DNA from: Rhipidocladum racemiflorum
Lineage: Eukaryota > Streptophyta > Magnoliopsida > Poales > Poaceae
Length of the DNA stretch: 64,000 bases
NCBI GenBank assembly: GCA_036346355.1
Contig: CM070588.1
Coordinates: forward strand, 16,787,914 to 16,851,913
Direction of reading: 5' to 3'
The position numbers were made by a program, and so were the translations under genes. Shown in pieces: positions 44,866 to 57,800 of this stretch (position 1 is its first letter; each line of letters starts with the position of its first letter). The notes under the pieces were generated by a model that was not told the DNA's origin, ran no database searches, and was given only the letters and a program-made list of their open reading frames with translations.

Positions 44866-47800
44866 TGTAACATCCCAAAATTTGGGTTTTCAAAAAAATT
44901 TTGGTTTAGTTTGGCTTCCCCAAAATTTTCGTTGATTTTCTCGCGTTTATAAAAACTTGATTTGAATTTTCTAAAAGCTAAAACAATTTAATTTGATTAT
45001 TCTAAACCCCAAATAAATTTTATTTTATTTTATTTGGATTCCTTGCGTTTCAAGAAGTTCTTCTGTAATTTTTGAGATTTTTCGGAGCTCGTTTGCTATT
45101 TATCTTATATTTATTTGGAATTAATTTAAACTAAGCCTTTCATTAAATTAATTAATTATTTAGGAAAGTTTATATAAAGTTTTGTTATAAATATTTTATT
45201 TGAGTTGGAAATGTCTCAAATATTTTTCTGGAATTTTTCTAGAATTTTTTAAGTATTTTTATTGCCTCGAATGATTTAATTGATTTATTAGGAATTGTTT
45301 TAATTAGAAAATGTTTGGAATTCGGATTTTTGAACCTGGGCAATTCTCTCTCTCTCCCTCGGCAGAGCCCACTCGTGCCGCCCCCTTGGCCACTGGTGGC
45401 AGCCTTGCAGCCCTTCTCGCCCCGCTTGCCAGCGGGCCATACGCCAGTCGGCCGGCCCGCCAGCGCCAGCCGCCCAGCGCCCACCCCGCCACGTGTAAGC
45501 CTCCAGCGAGAGCCCGTCGCCGGATCCGTCCCATGCACGGTAAGTGCTCGATAAAATATGACCGACCCAAACACCTCCAAAGCGCGTCCAAACTTGATTT
45601 TTCTTGATCTAGCCTCTTCCCCAAACCTATATAAGTGCCCCTAGACCTCTCCCACGGATATACAACCTCGGATCATCTCCAAAACTCCGAGATCCATCCA
45701 ATGTCGCGAACGTCGCCCAACATCGGCCGAACTTTGGAGGACGCGTCCCGGGCAACTCGTCGACTCTTTTCGAGATCCGTCTTCTCCGTGGTGTGCCACA
45801 AGGTACCATCTACTTGCTGTCCAAAATTCAGCCAATTTGGTCCACGGGATCAAAAGTTACTGACCGTTTCAATCTCGAATCTTGCCGAGGCCATAACTCC
45901 CCTCAATTTTCGAGTTTGGCGGTGAAATTTTTGTGTAGACTCCTGGGGATGTCCTCTACAGGATGCACATCTTGCCCCAAGGTTTGCCCTCTGGATTTGG
46001 CGCAGCAAATTAATTTCTCCGTTCGATGCGTTCGACAGCGGCAAACTTCCTCGCGCGTCCCCGCTGTTCCAGAAGGTATTTCTTTGAGCCACTGCGTCAC
46101 GGTGTGCCTCTTGGTCCCATCTAGCTCTCGGTCAAATTTCGTTAAGTTCCGATCATTATTCTAGAAGTTATGGCCGTCCAAAGTTTTGATCCGGAAACAG
46201 GTGTCGCTTGATTTGTGATTAATCCGGAAGGGCGCCGCCAAAATCCGCCTATACCGTTGAGATCGTCTCGCCCGCGTTCTCGCAGTAGACATTCTCCTTT
46301 GCCATCCCATCCTCCGAATTTTTTATATATTTAGGCCCGCGTTTGCCGTCGCCGTAGCGTCGTACAGCGCCCGGTTATTTTGGTTCGCTCGGCCGTGTTG
46401 TCGCCGGCGTCCGGAGGATCATCTGTACTGTTTTGGTCCATCATTAAGGTTCTTTTGGTCTCCGTTTGCCGTCCGGGCCGATTCGGCCTAAACGTCGTTT
46501 TTCAACCCTAGCGTCTGCGTAGGTTCGCGCGCCGGTTAACCATCCTGGTAGCGTTCTACGCGGCCATGCGTTGCCGAAGCGGTGCTTCGCCGCTTCATGA
46601 AGTCTCCTATCATTGTTGACCTCCACCGTTAACGTTCCGCAGTGCGTTAACGCGTTTCCCCGTTAACGTTTCCCGGGTTAACGTTCTTGGTTAACGTTCC
46701 TCATAACGTTTTGCCGACAATGTTTCGTTAACACTGCATGGATTGCGCTCGTCGTAACGTCTTCGCGCGTTAACGTTTTGTCGTGCGCTTTCCGTTAATG
46801 TTCCTCAACGTTCGTCGTTAGCGCTTAAATGCGTTAACGCTCGCTCAGATAATGTTTCCCGTTCCGCTCGTGCGTTAGCGTTTCCGTCGTTAAGCGTTTC
46901 TCGTTAGCGTTTTCGCGGGTGCGCTGCATTTGTTAGCGTTCCCGCGGTGCGTTTTCGCCGTTAACGTTCCATCGTTAACGCGTTTCGCCGTTAACGTTCC
47001 ATCGTTAACGTTTCATCGTTAACGATTGGCTCTCTTCGCCTCGTTGTCATCGCATGTGTGTATTCTTGCACAAACCTAGTGCGATGCCTTCACTGTTCTA
47101 TCATCATGGCGTGAGCCTAGTCTCATCGTCATATCATCTTCAAGCGAATCAAAACTCTAACCGAAGACCCGGTTTGATGAACTAAGTTTATCGTGAGCGG
47201 CGTTGTTATCTTTGCAATCTTTCAGTTGTTTCAAGCGAGGTAAGACACTTGTCTTGTCTTATTCACGAAGACCTAATCGCCTTTAATCGAGAATTCCTTC
47301 GTGGACTTGGTCGATAGACCATTGGCCATCTGTCATACCCTATGCGCGATCTATCAGTCTCTCTTTTGTTTATTTGTGTCCGTTCGGTCAACAAAGTCAA
47401 CTTCAAGAATCGATTTAGTTCATGCGAACTAACATATCCTTATGGACCCGATCTATAGATCGAGCCCATATATTAAGCTATCTGTCCAATCAAGATAATA
47501 ACCCGGAAGAAATATTCTTGAAATATTATTCTTTCTTTTCCGATTATTAGTCTTTCCGCTTTTTACCAATTGTTTTGAAAGCCCGATTCTCTTTTGTCAA
47601 CTCTTGATCTAATCAGTTCGAGTTCCCAAATCTCTCCCAAGCGGATTGTGCCCAATCTTTCGTTCTTAATTTGGAGTTTACTTGATTTGTCTTTTGAATT
47701 GGTTTGTATTTGCTTCTTCTTTAATCGTTAGGCGTGTCGTCGAAGTCGTTCGAGCAGTGAGGATCGAGAAAGTGGAGAGTTGAAGCTCGAGGATCAAGGA

Positions 47801-49378
47801 TCAAGGATAAAGAGTAAAAAAGTAAAGTTTGCAAGGGCCAGGCAAGTTGTGCTTTGACCATGTTGATCCTATTTTGAAACTTATTTTGATTTAAACTATT
47901 GCATGCTAGTTCAATTAGAAAGATACTTTGTTTAAACATGGGGATAGATAAATACCAATTTCTTTGTATGACACCTTGATTATTTAAGTATGTGCCATGA
48001 CCCTTGTCACCTAGTTGTAGTTTACTAGTTGGACATTATTAAATTGCCAACATGGGTTTAGATCGTTGTAGTATCTTTGCTTGGAGCACGCTGCGTTCTC
48101 CGCGACATGATTTTGGACAATCAAATGTTAATATTGACTTAATGATATATTGAACTTTGTTTTGGAAAGGTATCATGTGATGTTGATGGCACGTGGTGCA
48201 TGGTAATCAAGCGGGGTTTGATAAATAGTTTTTAACAGGGGCATGTGGCAAATGTCAATCGGTGGGCCGGTGTGGCATTGGGGATGTTGATTTGGTTTTA
48301 ATTAGTCTTGCCCTGGTCACTCTAAGGACTTAACCTTGCAAGCCTTTGAAGGCAGTCAATCGTACAACCACATGGCTGGAATGGGGCGGCCCTAGTTGAC
48401 TAAGTCGCTAAGGACTCACTTGTGGAGCCTCGAGGTGTCAATTACACCGTTTGTGTGATTGTGCGAGGGGGCGTGTCGTGGGTGTGGCCGGATGCCCATC
48501 TAACGGTGTGTTGGTCCCATGCTTCGCCTTGGCTAAGGAAGGGATGGTGTAAAACCGGCAGGGAGGACCACATTGTGTTGTTTGAGGCTTAGAAGGCTTT
48601 GTTATGATCGCTTATTCGCATACTCTTGTATGGCGATTCACGGTGGCGTGGTGAGTGGATTGTATCTTGTGGGTAAAGTGTATAACCTCTGCAGTGTAAA
48701 ACCTATTCGAATAGCCGAGTCCACAGTCTTGGACAATGCTCGGGATTCTGATCAAGGGTTAGATTTTCTCAAAATTGAACTTGGGTTTGAAGCGGTTTGC
48801 ACTGTGGAAAAGTGATAATTGGTTAAGGATGTGGAATGGTTTACTTTTGAAACAAGCGTAAATTATTACTATTATTATCTGTTTTTACCGCTTTACAATC
48901 TATTATGAATATTTGTGAAATCTTTGTTTGCAAAATAACCCCCTTCGACTGTCATTTGGAATAAGCCATGCATATAGTTATTAGACTTGCATTACATTGC
49001 ATGACTTGTGAGTGCTTTATGTACTCACCCCTTGCAAACAAACAATCACCCGATGAGCAAAAGTCTACATCGTCGAAGAAGAAGAAGTTCAGTGAGGCGA
49101 TTATCTAGAAGTCGAACCCTGTCGGTTACTGTGGCGTATTGATGGGATTCACCGATGTTCTTCGTTCATTCTGCTTATTTGGAGTTGAAGGCGAGTCAAG
49201 GTTTCACAAATGTAAGGTTGACCTTAAGGTCGTTCAATAGTTATATTCTATATTTGAGCTATTTTTACTATTATTTGTATGATTGTGATATTCATCTATG
49301 TTGAGGCGTATGTGCACTAGCGTGATCCTGGACTAGTCTTTGAATACCACGAAGAGGTCGGATTTGCGGTCGGGTCCC
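44866..49378 (+). mobile_element. Solo LTR (recombinant type) inserted in element D
   Basis: It starts TGTAACATCCC and ends CGGGTCCC, with GGTAC on both sides (44861-44865, 49379-49383). The usual terminal GACA is missing. From about 47840 to its end it matches the 3' part of the 6207-9600 LTR. The first 2.9 kb are unrelated to that LTR beyond the opening bases and include a GTTAACG-rich stretch. No internal region remains. Confidence 0.85.
46619..47030. repeat. Dispersed GTTAACG motif cluster
   Basis: The hexamer GTTAAC, usually as CGTTAACG or GTTAACGTT, recurs more than ten times within about 400 bp. Spacing is irregular and variants such as GTTAGCG lie between. Confidence 0.88.
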
Positions 49379-49383
49379 GGTAC

Positions 49384-50304
49384 TCGGAGACACTTCTTCA
49401 ACTGGGACACATGGAATACGTCATGTACTCCTGCTAACGACTGTGGCAACTCCAGCTGATAGGCAACTTCGCCTCTGCGGCTCAAAATCTTAAATGGTCC
49501 AACATAACGGGGTGCGAGTTTCCCTTTGGCATGGAACCTCTTAACTCCCCTAAGAGGCGTAACTCTGAGGTATACAAAATCTTCTGATTCAAAACTCAAG
49601 TCTCGGCGACGGTTGTCAGCATAACTCTTCTGTCGTGATTGGGCTATCTTCAACCTTTCCCTAATCACGGCAATCTGCTCTTCAGCCTTTTGAAGAATAT
49701 CTGGCCCAAAGACACATCGTTCACCTGTCTCATTCCAATTCAATGGTGTCCGACAGGGTCGACCATACAGTGCCTCAAAAGGTGACATCTGTAAACTAGC
49801 CTGGTAACTATTGTTGTAACTGAACTCGGCATACGGCAAACTCTTATCCCAAGAGGTAGCATAAGCCAATGCACAAGCTCTTAACATATCCTCCAGAATC
49901 TGGTTGACTCTTTCGGTCTGTCCATCCGTCTGTGGATGATAGGCTGTACTAAAGTTCAAACGGGTTCCCATGGCTTCATGCAACTTATTCCAGAACCTTG
50001 AGGTAAATTGGGTACCTCTATCCGATACAATCCTTTTTGGCACTCCGTGCAAACAGACAATCCTGATCATGTACAATTCTGCTAATTTATCTCCCGAGTA
50101 AGTGGTCTTCACGGGGATAAAATGGGCTACTTTAGTCAAGCGATCCACTATAACCCATATGGAGTCATAACCTCGTTGAGTCTTAGGCAAACCGGTAATG
50201 AAATCCATTCCGATTTCCTCCCACTTCCACTCGAGTATTTTCAGTAATTTGTAGCAATCCTGTTGGTCTCGATGCATTGCCTTGACTCTCGGCATATGTC
50301 GCAC
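49384..50304 (-). CDS. Integrase of element D (open frame, truncated by solo LTR)
   Basis: The longest pol frame of the window (about 308 codons before the solo LTR). It would insert the cDNA copy into nuclear DNA. Catalytic residues are Asp34 in GMDFITGLP, Asp95 in VSDRGTQF and Glu131 in DGQTERVNQ, with D-X60-D-X35-E spacing preserved. The GPF/Y-like C-terminal region reads VGPFKILSRRG. The N-terminal HHCC finger lies upstream, in broken sequence (about 50310-50400). The frame runs 5 codons of target duplication and then into the inserted LTR, so the chromodomain is lost from it. The start at 50304 is only the first Met; in the element this is part of a polyprotein. Confidence 0.88.
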
Positions 50305-52163
50305 AATACAACATGCTCGGCAACTTCACGTTTCATACTCGGCCACCGAGAATCTCTCCTTGAGATCCTTATACATCTTGGCGCTTCCAGGATGAATTGA
50401 GTACTTGGAGTCATGGGCTTCTTCCAAAATCAGTTGCTTTAACTCCTTTTGTTTGGCACACAAATGCGATCCTTCATCCACAACGTGCCTTGCTCATCCA
50501 ACTTGAAGTCCTCTGCCTTGCCTTCCTCCTTGATGGACTTAATCCTGCGGATCTTGTCATCATCCTTCTGTCCTTCTCGGATCGGTCCTCTAGAGTAGGC
50601 TTTACTTCTAATGCGGCCAAGAATCCGCTAGGTACCACCTCAATCTTCATTTTACGAAAATCCTCACATAACTCATCCTCGACTTGTGGCTAGCATCGTA
50701 CTCACGGTATGGCTTTTCCGACTCGAGCATCGGCTACTACGTTGGCCTTCAGGGATGGTAATGGATTCCAACATTATAGTCCTTGATCAACTCTAACCAT
50801 CTCCTCGCCTCATATTCGAGATCCGATTGGGTGAATATGTACTTAAGGCTCTTATGATCCGTATATACTTCACATCTGTTTCCAATCGATAGTGACGCCA
50901 TATCTTCAAGGCATGCACTACTGCAGCCTAACTCTAGGTCATGTGTCGGATAATTTTCCTCATGCGGCCTCAATCGCCTTGATGCATAGCGGCGACCTTT
51001 CCATTCTGCATCGACACACATCCAAGTCCTTGGCGCGATGCGTCACAATAAATATCAAAGCTTTGAGCAACATCCCAGAGAACTAACACCGGTCTTGATG
51101 TCAATCGCTTCTTCACTCTGAAATCCTTTCTCACATTCTCGTGTCCATGCAAACTTCTTTTCCTTCTTCAAAGAATTGCGTAGAGGTTTCGCAATTGTCG
51201 AGAAGCCTTCGATGAAAGCAGCGGTAGTATCCTGCCATTCCAAGGAAACTTCGAATCCGGGTCACGTCTTGGTGCTCCCAATGTAACACAGCTTCTACTT
51301 TGCTTGGGTCTCTGGCGACTCATACTGCGGTCATTACATGTCCAAAAACTCCACCTTGTCCTTCCAAAAATCACACTTGCCGAACTTGGCGAAAAGTTGC
51401 TTTGTTCCTCGACTTTTCCAAAACTCGCCTTAAGTGTTCGGCATGTTCATCCTCTGTCTTGGAGTAGATTAGGATATCATCTATGAACACGACGACAAAC
51501 TTGTCCAAATATTCCATGAACACCTTATTCATCATATTCATGAAATAATTTGGCGCATTCGTCGATCCAAAGGACATAGCGTAAACTTCGTAATGTCCAT
51601 ATCTTGGCGAGAATGCGATCTTGAATATCTTACGATCGGATCTTCAAGCGATGGTATCCCGATCTCGAGATCAATTTTGAGAAAACTCCGGCTCCTCTCG
51701 GTGATCAAACAAATCATCAATCCTGGGTAGCGGATACTTATTCTTCCACGGTGACTTCATTGAGTGCACGGTAGTCAATGCACATCCTGAAACTCCCGTC
51801 CTTTTTCTTGACAAACAAAGCTGGTGCTCCCCATGGCGACGAACTCGGTCGATAAATCCTTTCTCCATTAACTCTTCTAGTTTGTTTCTTCATCTCAACC
51901 AACTCCTCGGTGGACATCCGATAGGGTCTCTTTGCTATCGGTCTTTGTGCAGTACAAGCTCTATCACAAACTCTATGTCCCTGTCTCGGCATACCAGGTA
52001 GATCTTCGTGAAAACATCTCGGGTACTCGTTCACTACGGAGACATCCTCTATGCTGATTGCCTTGGTATCATTAACCATCAACTGTCCATCTCTAAGCTG
52101 CAGTGGCTTGAAATTCCACTTTCTTCCCACACGGGCTCTCAACCGAGATAGTCCTTCGTCCAC
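50305..52163 (-). pseudogene. RT and RNase H of element D, frameshifted
   Basis: RT blocks are SSSPWGAPALFVKKKDGSF (about 51800-51860), YPLPRIDDLFD, and the active-site box FIDDILIYSK at about 51470-51500. RNase H shows YASRRLRPHEENYPTHDLE and YTDHKSLKYIF (about 50850-50980). The blocks are in different frames, separated by small deletions, so no single protein is possible here. In the RT, the finger, palm and thumb order is retained. Confidence 0.88.
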
Positions 52164-53600
52164 AATCCAATACGGCCTTGTGCTTGGATAACCAATCCAT
52201 TCCCAATATAACGTCTAAGGTCCAGGTTTCCAAAATAATAAGGTTTGCTAGGAACTCTATTCCATCTATTAGTATTCTCACCCGGAACATCCTACTTTCG
52301 TTCGAGTTCGGAACCAGGGTTTGAACTAAAAGCATGCATCTAAGTCTTGCAATCCTCAAATCATTTCTAGTAGCAAAGCTCTTGCGAAACAAGCGAATGC
52401 GAAGCTCCGAGTCAAACAAAACTATTGCAGTGCATTGAGTTAACAAGTAACTTACCCGGACGACGTCAGTAGCATTCTGCGGTGCATCTGCGGTGACATG
52501 GTTGACTCGGCCTCTCACCACGATGCAGGGTGTGGCTCCTGAGTCTTTGGCGTCCTAGCCGGGTGGTTCCTAGATTGAAGCGAATCGGGGTCACTCCTGC
52601 TGTCTTCTTTGGACAAGCTGTTGGCAAAGTGTCCTGGCTCGTTGCGCTTGTAGCAGCGTCTCACTGTTCCTTCTTGTTGCACTCGAGTAGTGTTTCTAGC
52701 GGGGCCGGGTCTCGTAGTTCGATTGATGTGTCTTGGTGCCGTGACGGTGTCCTTGTTGCATTTTGTGGCTGGAATCGAAGAATTGATTTGGTGCAACTCT
52801 CAGCGCCGCTATGCGTTCCTGGCGTGATCCTTCTTTGTTGCATCCTGCGCTTCTGTTCTCATCCAGTTCCTTGCGCTTGTCCTCAAGAATAAGTGCCTTA
52901 TTCACCAACTCTTGGAAATCTGGAAAGGTGTGAGTGATCAATCCTACTTGTAATCCTGAGTTAAGTCCCTTCATAAAAGCGAGGCTGCGGCTTTATTTGT
53001 CGCTACATCCTCAGTGCGTAGCGTGCTAGGCTGTGTGAACTTGTTCAGTAGTCGCCACCGGCCGATTACCTTGCTTGATGCTCTGAACTCCTCCTTCTTA
53101 AGGTCCATGATTCCTTCAGGCACGTGATACTGTCGGAAGCGGTGTGAACTCTTCCCAAGTGATATCTTGAGGGTTCTCTTGCGTGGCACGAAGTTCTCCC
53201 ACCATTCGTACATTTGTTCCTTCCGGTGATGAGAAGCGTAGAGTACCTTCTCATTTCCTACGCATTGAGCTATGTGTAGCTTCCTCTCGATTGATCTTAG
53301 CCAATCGTCGGCCTCCAATGGATTGGCATTCCCGGAGAAAGTGGGTGGGTGAGTCCTCATGAACTCGGCGGTCTTGTATTACGGCGTGGTCCCCGATTAA
53401 CTTGATTAGCGGTGGCCTGAGCGATGACGTGTTGCATTTGTTGCATCATAGCATGCATTAACCGAGTCGAGCAGCAAGAAATGCTCCAAAATTCTGCACA
53501 TCCGATGGCGGTCTTTGGTGCTCCATCATTGGGGTTTCTGTTGGCGAGAACCACTCCCATTGCTTCCAAAGTTTCAGCGGGTGTTCACCATCTGTCGATT
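52093..53600 (-). pseudogene. Gag and protease of element D, frameshifted
   Basis: Gag core: PPTFSGNANPLEADDWLRSIE at about 53290-53350, then MKGLNSGLQ at 52974. The zinc knuckle is decayed (CYKRNEPGHFANS, with the second and last Cys lost) near 52640. The protease region, 52093-52521, has LDVILGMDWLSKHKA, but the catalytic DSG is not intact (LFDSELRI). Several frames are needed to read through. Confidence 0.82.
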
Positions 53601-53872
53601 TGCTCTAAGTTTTAGAGATGAGAGGGGAAAAGAATAGACAAGTAATATGGAACTTATGCGGGGCGAAAGGTGTAATTTTAAGGTCCTACTTTATGATTAA
53701 TAACTTAGTATTGCTGATTACAATGCCTAAGGGCCTTGCAACACATCTTGCACACTCAAAGAACCAATGAAAATCCAAATCGAACTAACTCTGGAGTCTA
53801 ACGCCTAAAGGGTGACTCTTTATTCTATGACGCGACTCGGCGAAGGAGTCTCACTATAGAACCTATGCTCAC
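53601..53872 (-). other. Spacer between pre-gag frame and gag in element D
   Basis: About 270 bp without a convincing frame. Confidence 0.45.
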
Positions 53873-54527
53873 TCATCGAAAACCTCCACGGCACAGTGCG
53901 GGTCTTTGCGGCATAGGCGCGAAACGATTGCCATGTCCGGCAAGCTGTGTCCTCTGTGGTAGTCGAATAAGCATTGTCCTAATCGAGATATGACTCCTCT
54001 GCATCAGGCTCGTGTATCTCGAGTCACGCTCGGAGTGCAGTCCGTACAAAGTCATCTCCAACTCGTCAATCCATCGCAGAAGGTGTGCCACATACTCTTG
54101 AGCTTCCCGCCATCTGTTCTTCTCTGTCGTGATCTCCTTGCGGGCCTTCTGTAGCTCCTTGCTTGTATCATCTAGTACATCCTCCTGGGCGATGACAAAT
54201 CGTGCCAACTGTGTAACCTTGGCATCCTCATCCTGAATTGCCTTCGGGTCAAGAAGGTTATTGCTGCGCGGGTGATAACGGAACACCGTGCTCTCCAACT
54301 CTCTGGCGTAGATACGGGTGATGTGCCGCATTGCTCGTCGTGATACTTCTTGGATACCCATCTGCATTGTAGACCTCCTGGCGGTCACGGTGTATCGGGC
54401 GATTGCCTGGGCCCTTCTTCCTAGCAGGTACCTCAATCTTTACGTCACAAGCCTTGATCAATCCCGCTTGTCTGATCACTTCTACCTGGTATTGCGGCTT
54501 CTCAAAATCTCCGAGAGTTTGTAGCAT
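53873..54527 (-). pseudogene. Pre-gag reading frame of element D
   Basis: Two overlapping minus-strand frames, 54258-54527 and 53873-54436, together look like one decayed protein. The start is around LQTLGDFEKPQYQVEVIRQ. A Lys/Glu-rich helical, coiled-coil-like stretch lies near residues 85-125 of the second frame. It lies between primer site and gag. I do not recognise the fold. A comparable frame exists in element C. Confidence 0.5.
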
Positions 54528-54786
54528 ATGCCAAAGTTCCGCGGCGTGACCAATTCCCAGATCAACGTAGTTGAACTCTTCCTCATTCTGTCACAAGAGT
54601 GCTTACGTAAGAACTCGGAATTTTTAAATTGTGACAAGGTAAGGAAAAATTTCAGCAAGAGACAAGATAAGAGAGAAGGGGATAAGTCGAGATGTCATTT
54701 CTTATCTTGACAAATTTTTAGCTTTTAGAAAATAGGTCTTATCCCCACTACGACCATTCTAGCTAGGGTTGAGCCTCACGATCGGT

Positions 54787-54800
54787 ATGGCTCGATACCA
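54787..54800 (-). other. Primer binding site of element D
   Basis: The minus strand reads TGGTATCGAGCCAT four bases after the LTR end, a variant of the tRNA-Met type site (CGAG for CAGAG). Confidence 0.75.
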
Positions 54801-54804
54801 CCTC

Positions 54805-57800
54805 TGTCGGGACCCCGAATTTGCAAATCCGACCCTCTGTGTATTCAACACTAGTTCGAGAACGCAGCTAGTGCACAGTCTTAACATCGGTAAATATCAC
54901 AATCATACCATTCGATACTAATAAAGTACTTTTATTTAATTAAGCAAGCGGTTACTTGACCTTATGGCCAAGTCACAAATGTACGCCTCGCAGGCGATAC
55001 TTATTAAGAGAGAAATAGTAGCGGCGGAAAATCAAAGAAGGTAACATCGTGGCGCCATCCAAAGATACCACAGGCAATCGATGGGCTCGCTCCTACGTGA
55101 CGGATCCTCTTGGAGCTCCTCCTCCAAAGTCGGGCGTAGTCTCCTCTTCAAGCGGTGTTGTGTTGAGGCAAGGGTGAGTACTTGGTACTCGAGAAGTCAT
55201 GCAATGCACGCAATGCAGGCTAATATACTATATGCATGGCTTGGTACAAAGGAATGACTCAAGGTATATTTGCGAGAAATAGCATTGGACAAGTAATATA
55301 AGTAGATTCAAAAGCGGTAGAAACAAGTAAAGCATAAATAACTTTTCAAGAAGTTTGGTAAACATCTTTCCCATCCTAAACCACATTTCCATCAACTTCA
55401 TTATTAATCCAGCCCAACCTTTCAAACCAAAGTTATTTTTGAGAAAATCTAACCCTTGATTTGTAATTCCCGGCGATGTCCAATACCGCGGACACGGCTA
55501 TTCGAATAGATTCTACACTCTGCGAGAGGTTATGCACTTTACCCACAAGATACAGTCAAACACCACAAAGGCGAGTTCAGTAACAAAGTCTTTCTGAGAC
55601 TTCTAACAATACAAGTGGTCCTCCCGGTTATTGCGCACTAACCCTTCCCTTCGCTAAGGCGAAGTCTAGGCCAATCAACCGTTAGATGGGTACTGGCCTC
55701 GGCCGATGCGCTCCCCGTACAACTTACACAAAGGGTGTAGTTGACCTCCGAGGTCCCACAGTGCGTTATTAGCAACTTAGTCAACTAAGCCCGTCCCATT
55801 CTGAGACATGTGGTTGCACGTTAGACCAGTTCAAAGGCTTGCAAGGTTAAGTCCTTAGGGTGACCAGGGCAAGACTACCCAAGAACCAAATCAACATCCC
55901 CAATGCCACAACCGGCCCACTGATTACTCTTGCCACATGCCCCGGCCGAAATCGCTTATCAAACCCGCTTGATTACCATGCACCACGTGCCATCAACATC
56001 ACATGATACTTTTCCAAAACAGGTTCAATATGTCATTAAGTCAATATTAACATTTGATTATCCAAAATCATGTCATGAGCACGTGAGTGTCTAAGCGATA
56101 CTACAACGGTCTAAACCCATGTTGGCAATTTAATAATGTCCAACTAGTAATCCACAACTAGGGTGACAAGGGGTCATGGCACATACTTAAGTAATCAAGG
56201 TGTCATACAGCAAATTGGTATTTATCTAACCCCCATGTTTAAATAAAGTATTTTTCTAATTGAACTAGCATGCAATAGTTTAAATCAAAATAGATTTCGA
56301 AATAGGATCAACATGGTCAAAGCACAACTTGCCTTCAAAAAGTACTTGTTCTTGGTCTTGAGTTGGATCCTGAGTCAATACTTCTCCTTCGAATCCTTCC
56401 GGCACTTCAACGTCTACTCGTAAAGCGTGCAAATAGCAAATACACAAATAAACAATAGGCAAAAAGTGTCCAAACATCCAAATAAAATCCATAAACAGAG
56501 AGAACATAATTTTATGAGTTTTTAGAAAGCTGGAATCGTCAAATTTGGAGTTAAAGCATAAAAGTTATGATTATTTAAAGTTTAAATAATCAATTAAATA
56601 ATTTTGCAGAGAAAAACTTTAGTCCAAAAATTAAATAAAATTCATATTTAGGTAGATCTCAATTTTATACAAATTTAGAAATTTGAATCACTCAAATCGG
56701 AGTTGAAGCATAAAAGTTATAAGCGTTTGAAGTTTGAATCAAAATCTGAAATCATTATTTCGAATTAATAAATCATTTTCTTTTCGGAAATTAATTATTG
56801 CGTCGGCTGGACACGTGTCATCCTGTGATTGGTCCACACGGTGACCTGCTGGCGTCGACGCAAGATCGGCCTCCATGATGACGTCGGCGCATGACGTCAT
56901 CATGCCACGCGGCACCACTTAGGTGCCGCCACGTGTCCGGCCCATGGATCGGGTCCGCACGGCACGGTCCACGGTGGATCGGGCGCCGCGGCTTGGTGCG
57001 GCGACATGCGGGCCCGCATGTCGGCCGCCCACGCTTGCGCTTGCACGCCGCGGCGCCTAGGCTACGTGGCAAGATCGCGTGTCCGTTGATTTGGAAATCA
57101 ACGGCCGCGATTAGATCCAGGTGGTTAACACGTTGAAAACTACTGATGATCGTGGGCCGTTCGATCTAGATCGGACGGTCCAGATCTAACCCTACGATAA
57201 CACCGCTACGACCTGAGGTGATCGTGGGCGTTGGATCTTGATCCAACGGTCCGGATCCAATCGGGTTTGGAAGCACGTGACTCACCGCTACCGCTCGATC
57301 GGAATCGGACGGTCCGTAAGCTTCCGATCGTGATGGCGGCGCGGCGGGGCTCGAACTCACGGAGACGAGGACGGCGACCTTCCGTCTGGCGTTTCCGAGG
57401 GTCTCGGCGAGGTGGATGGTGCGGTCCGATGCGCCTTGCTCTTGCGGTTCCAGATCCAGGCTTCAACACGGCGGAGACGGCTGAGCGGCGGCGTGCGCGC
57501 GCGAACCTGGCGAAGCCCTAAACCTACTACGGCGAGCAATTCCTCGGCCAAGACGGCGGCTCGGGCGGTGTGGCTTGGGAAAAAAGGCGGCGTCGAGCAG
57601 CGATTCGGGGGCGGGTCCACGCCTTAAATCTTGCCTCGTCGTGCGCGCAAATCGGAACCCTAACCGTGTCCCGCTTGGTCACGGCGGAGCTCTCCGGCTG
57701 GGATTCGGAACGGAGACGATGGCTGGGGACCGTCCACGTGTCGCGATGAGCGGCTACGATTGCTCACGCGCGAACGGATCCGACCGGACTCGGGCTCGAG

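Noticed and set aside
46619..47030. Telomere-like or simple tandem repeat
   Set aside because: The motif is GTTAACG at irregular spacing, not the plant telomere unit, and there is no fixed period.
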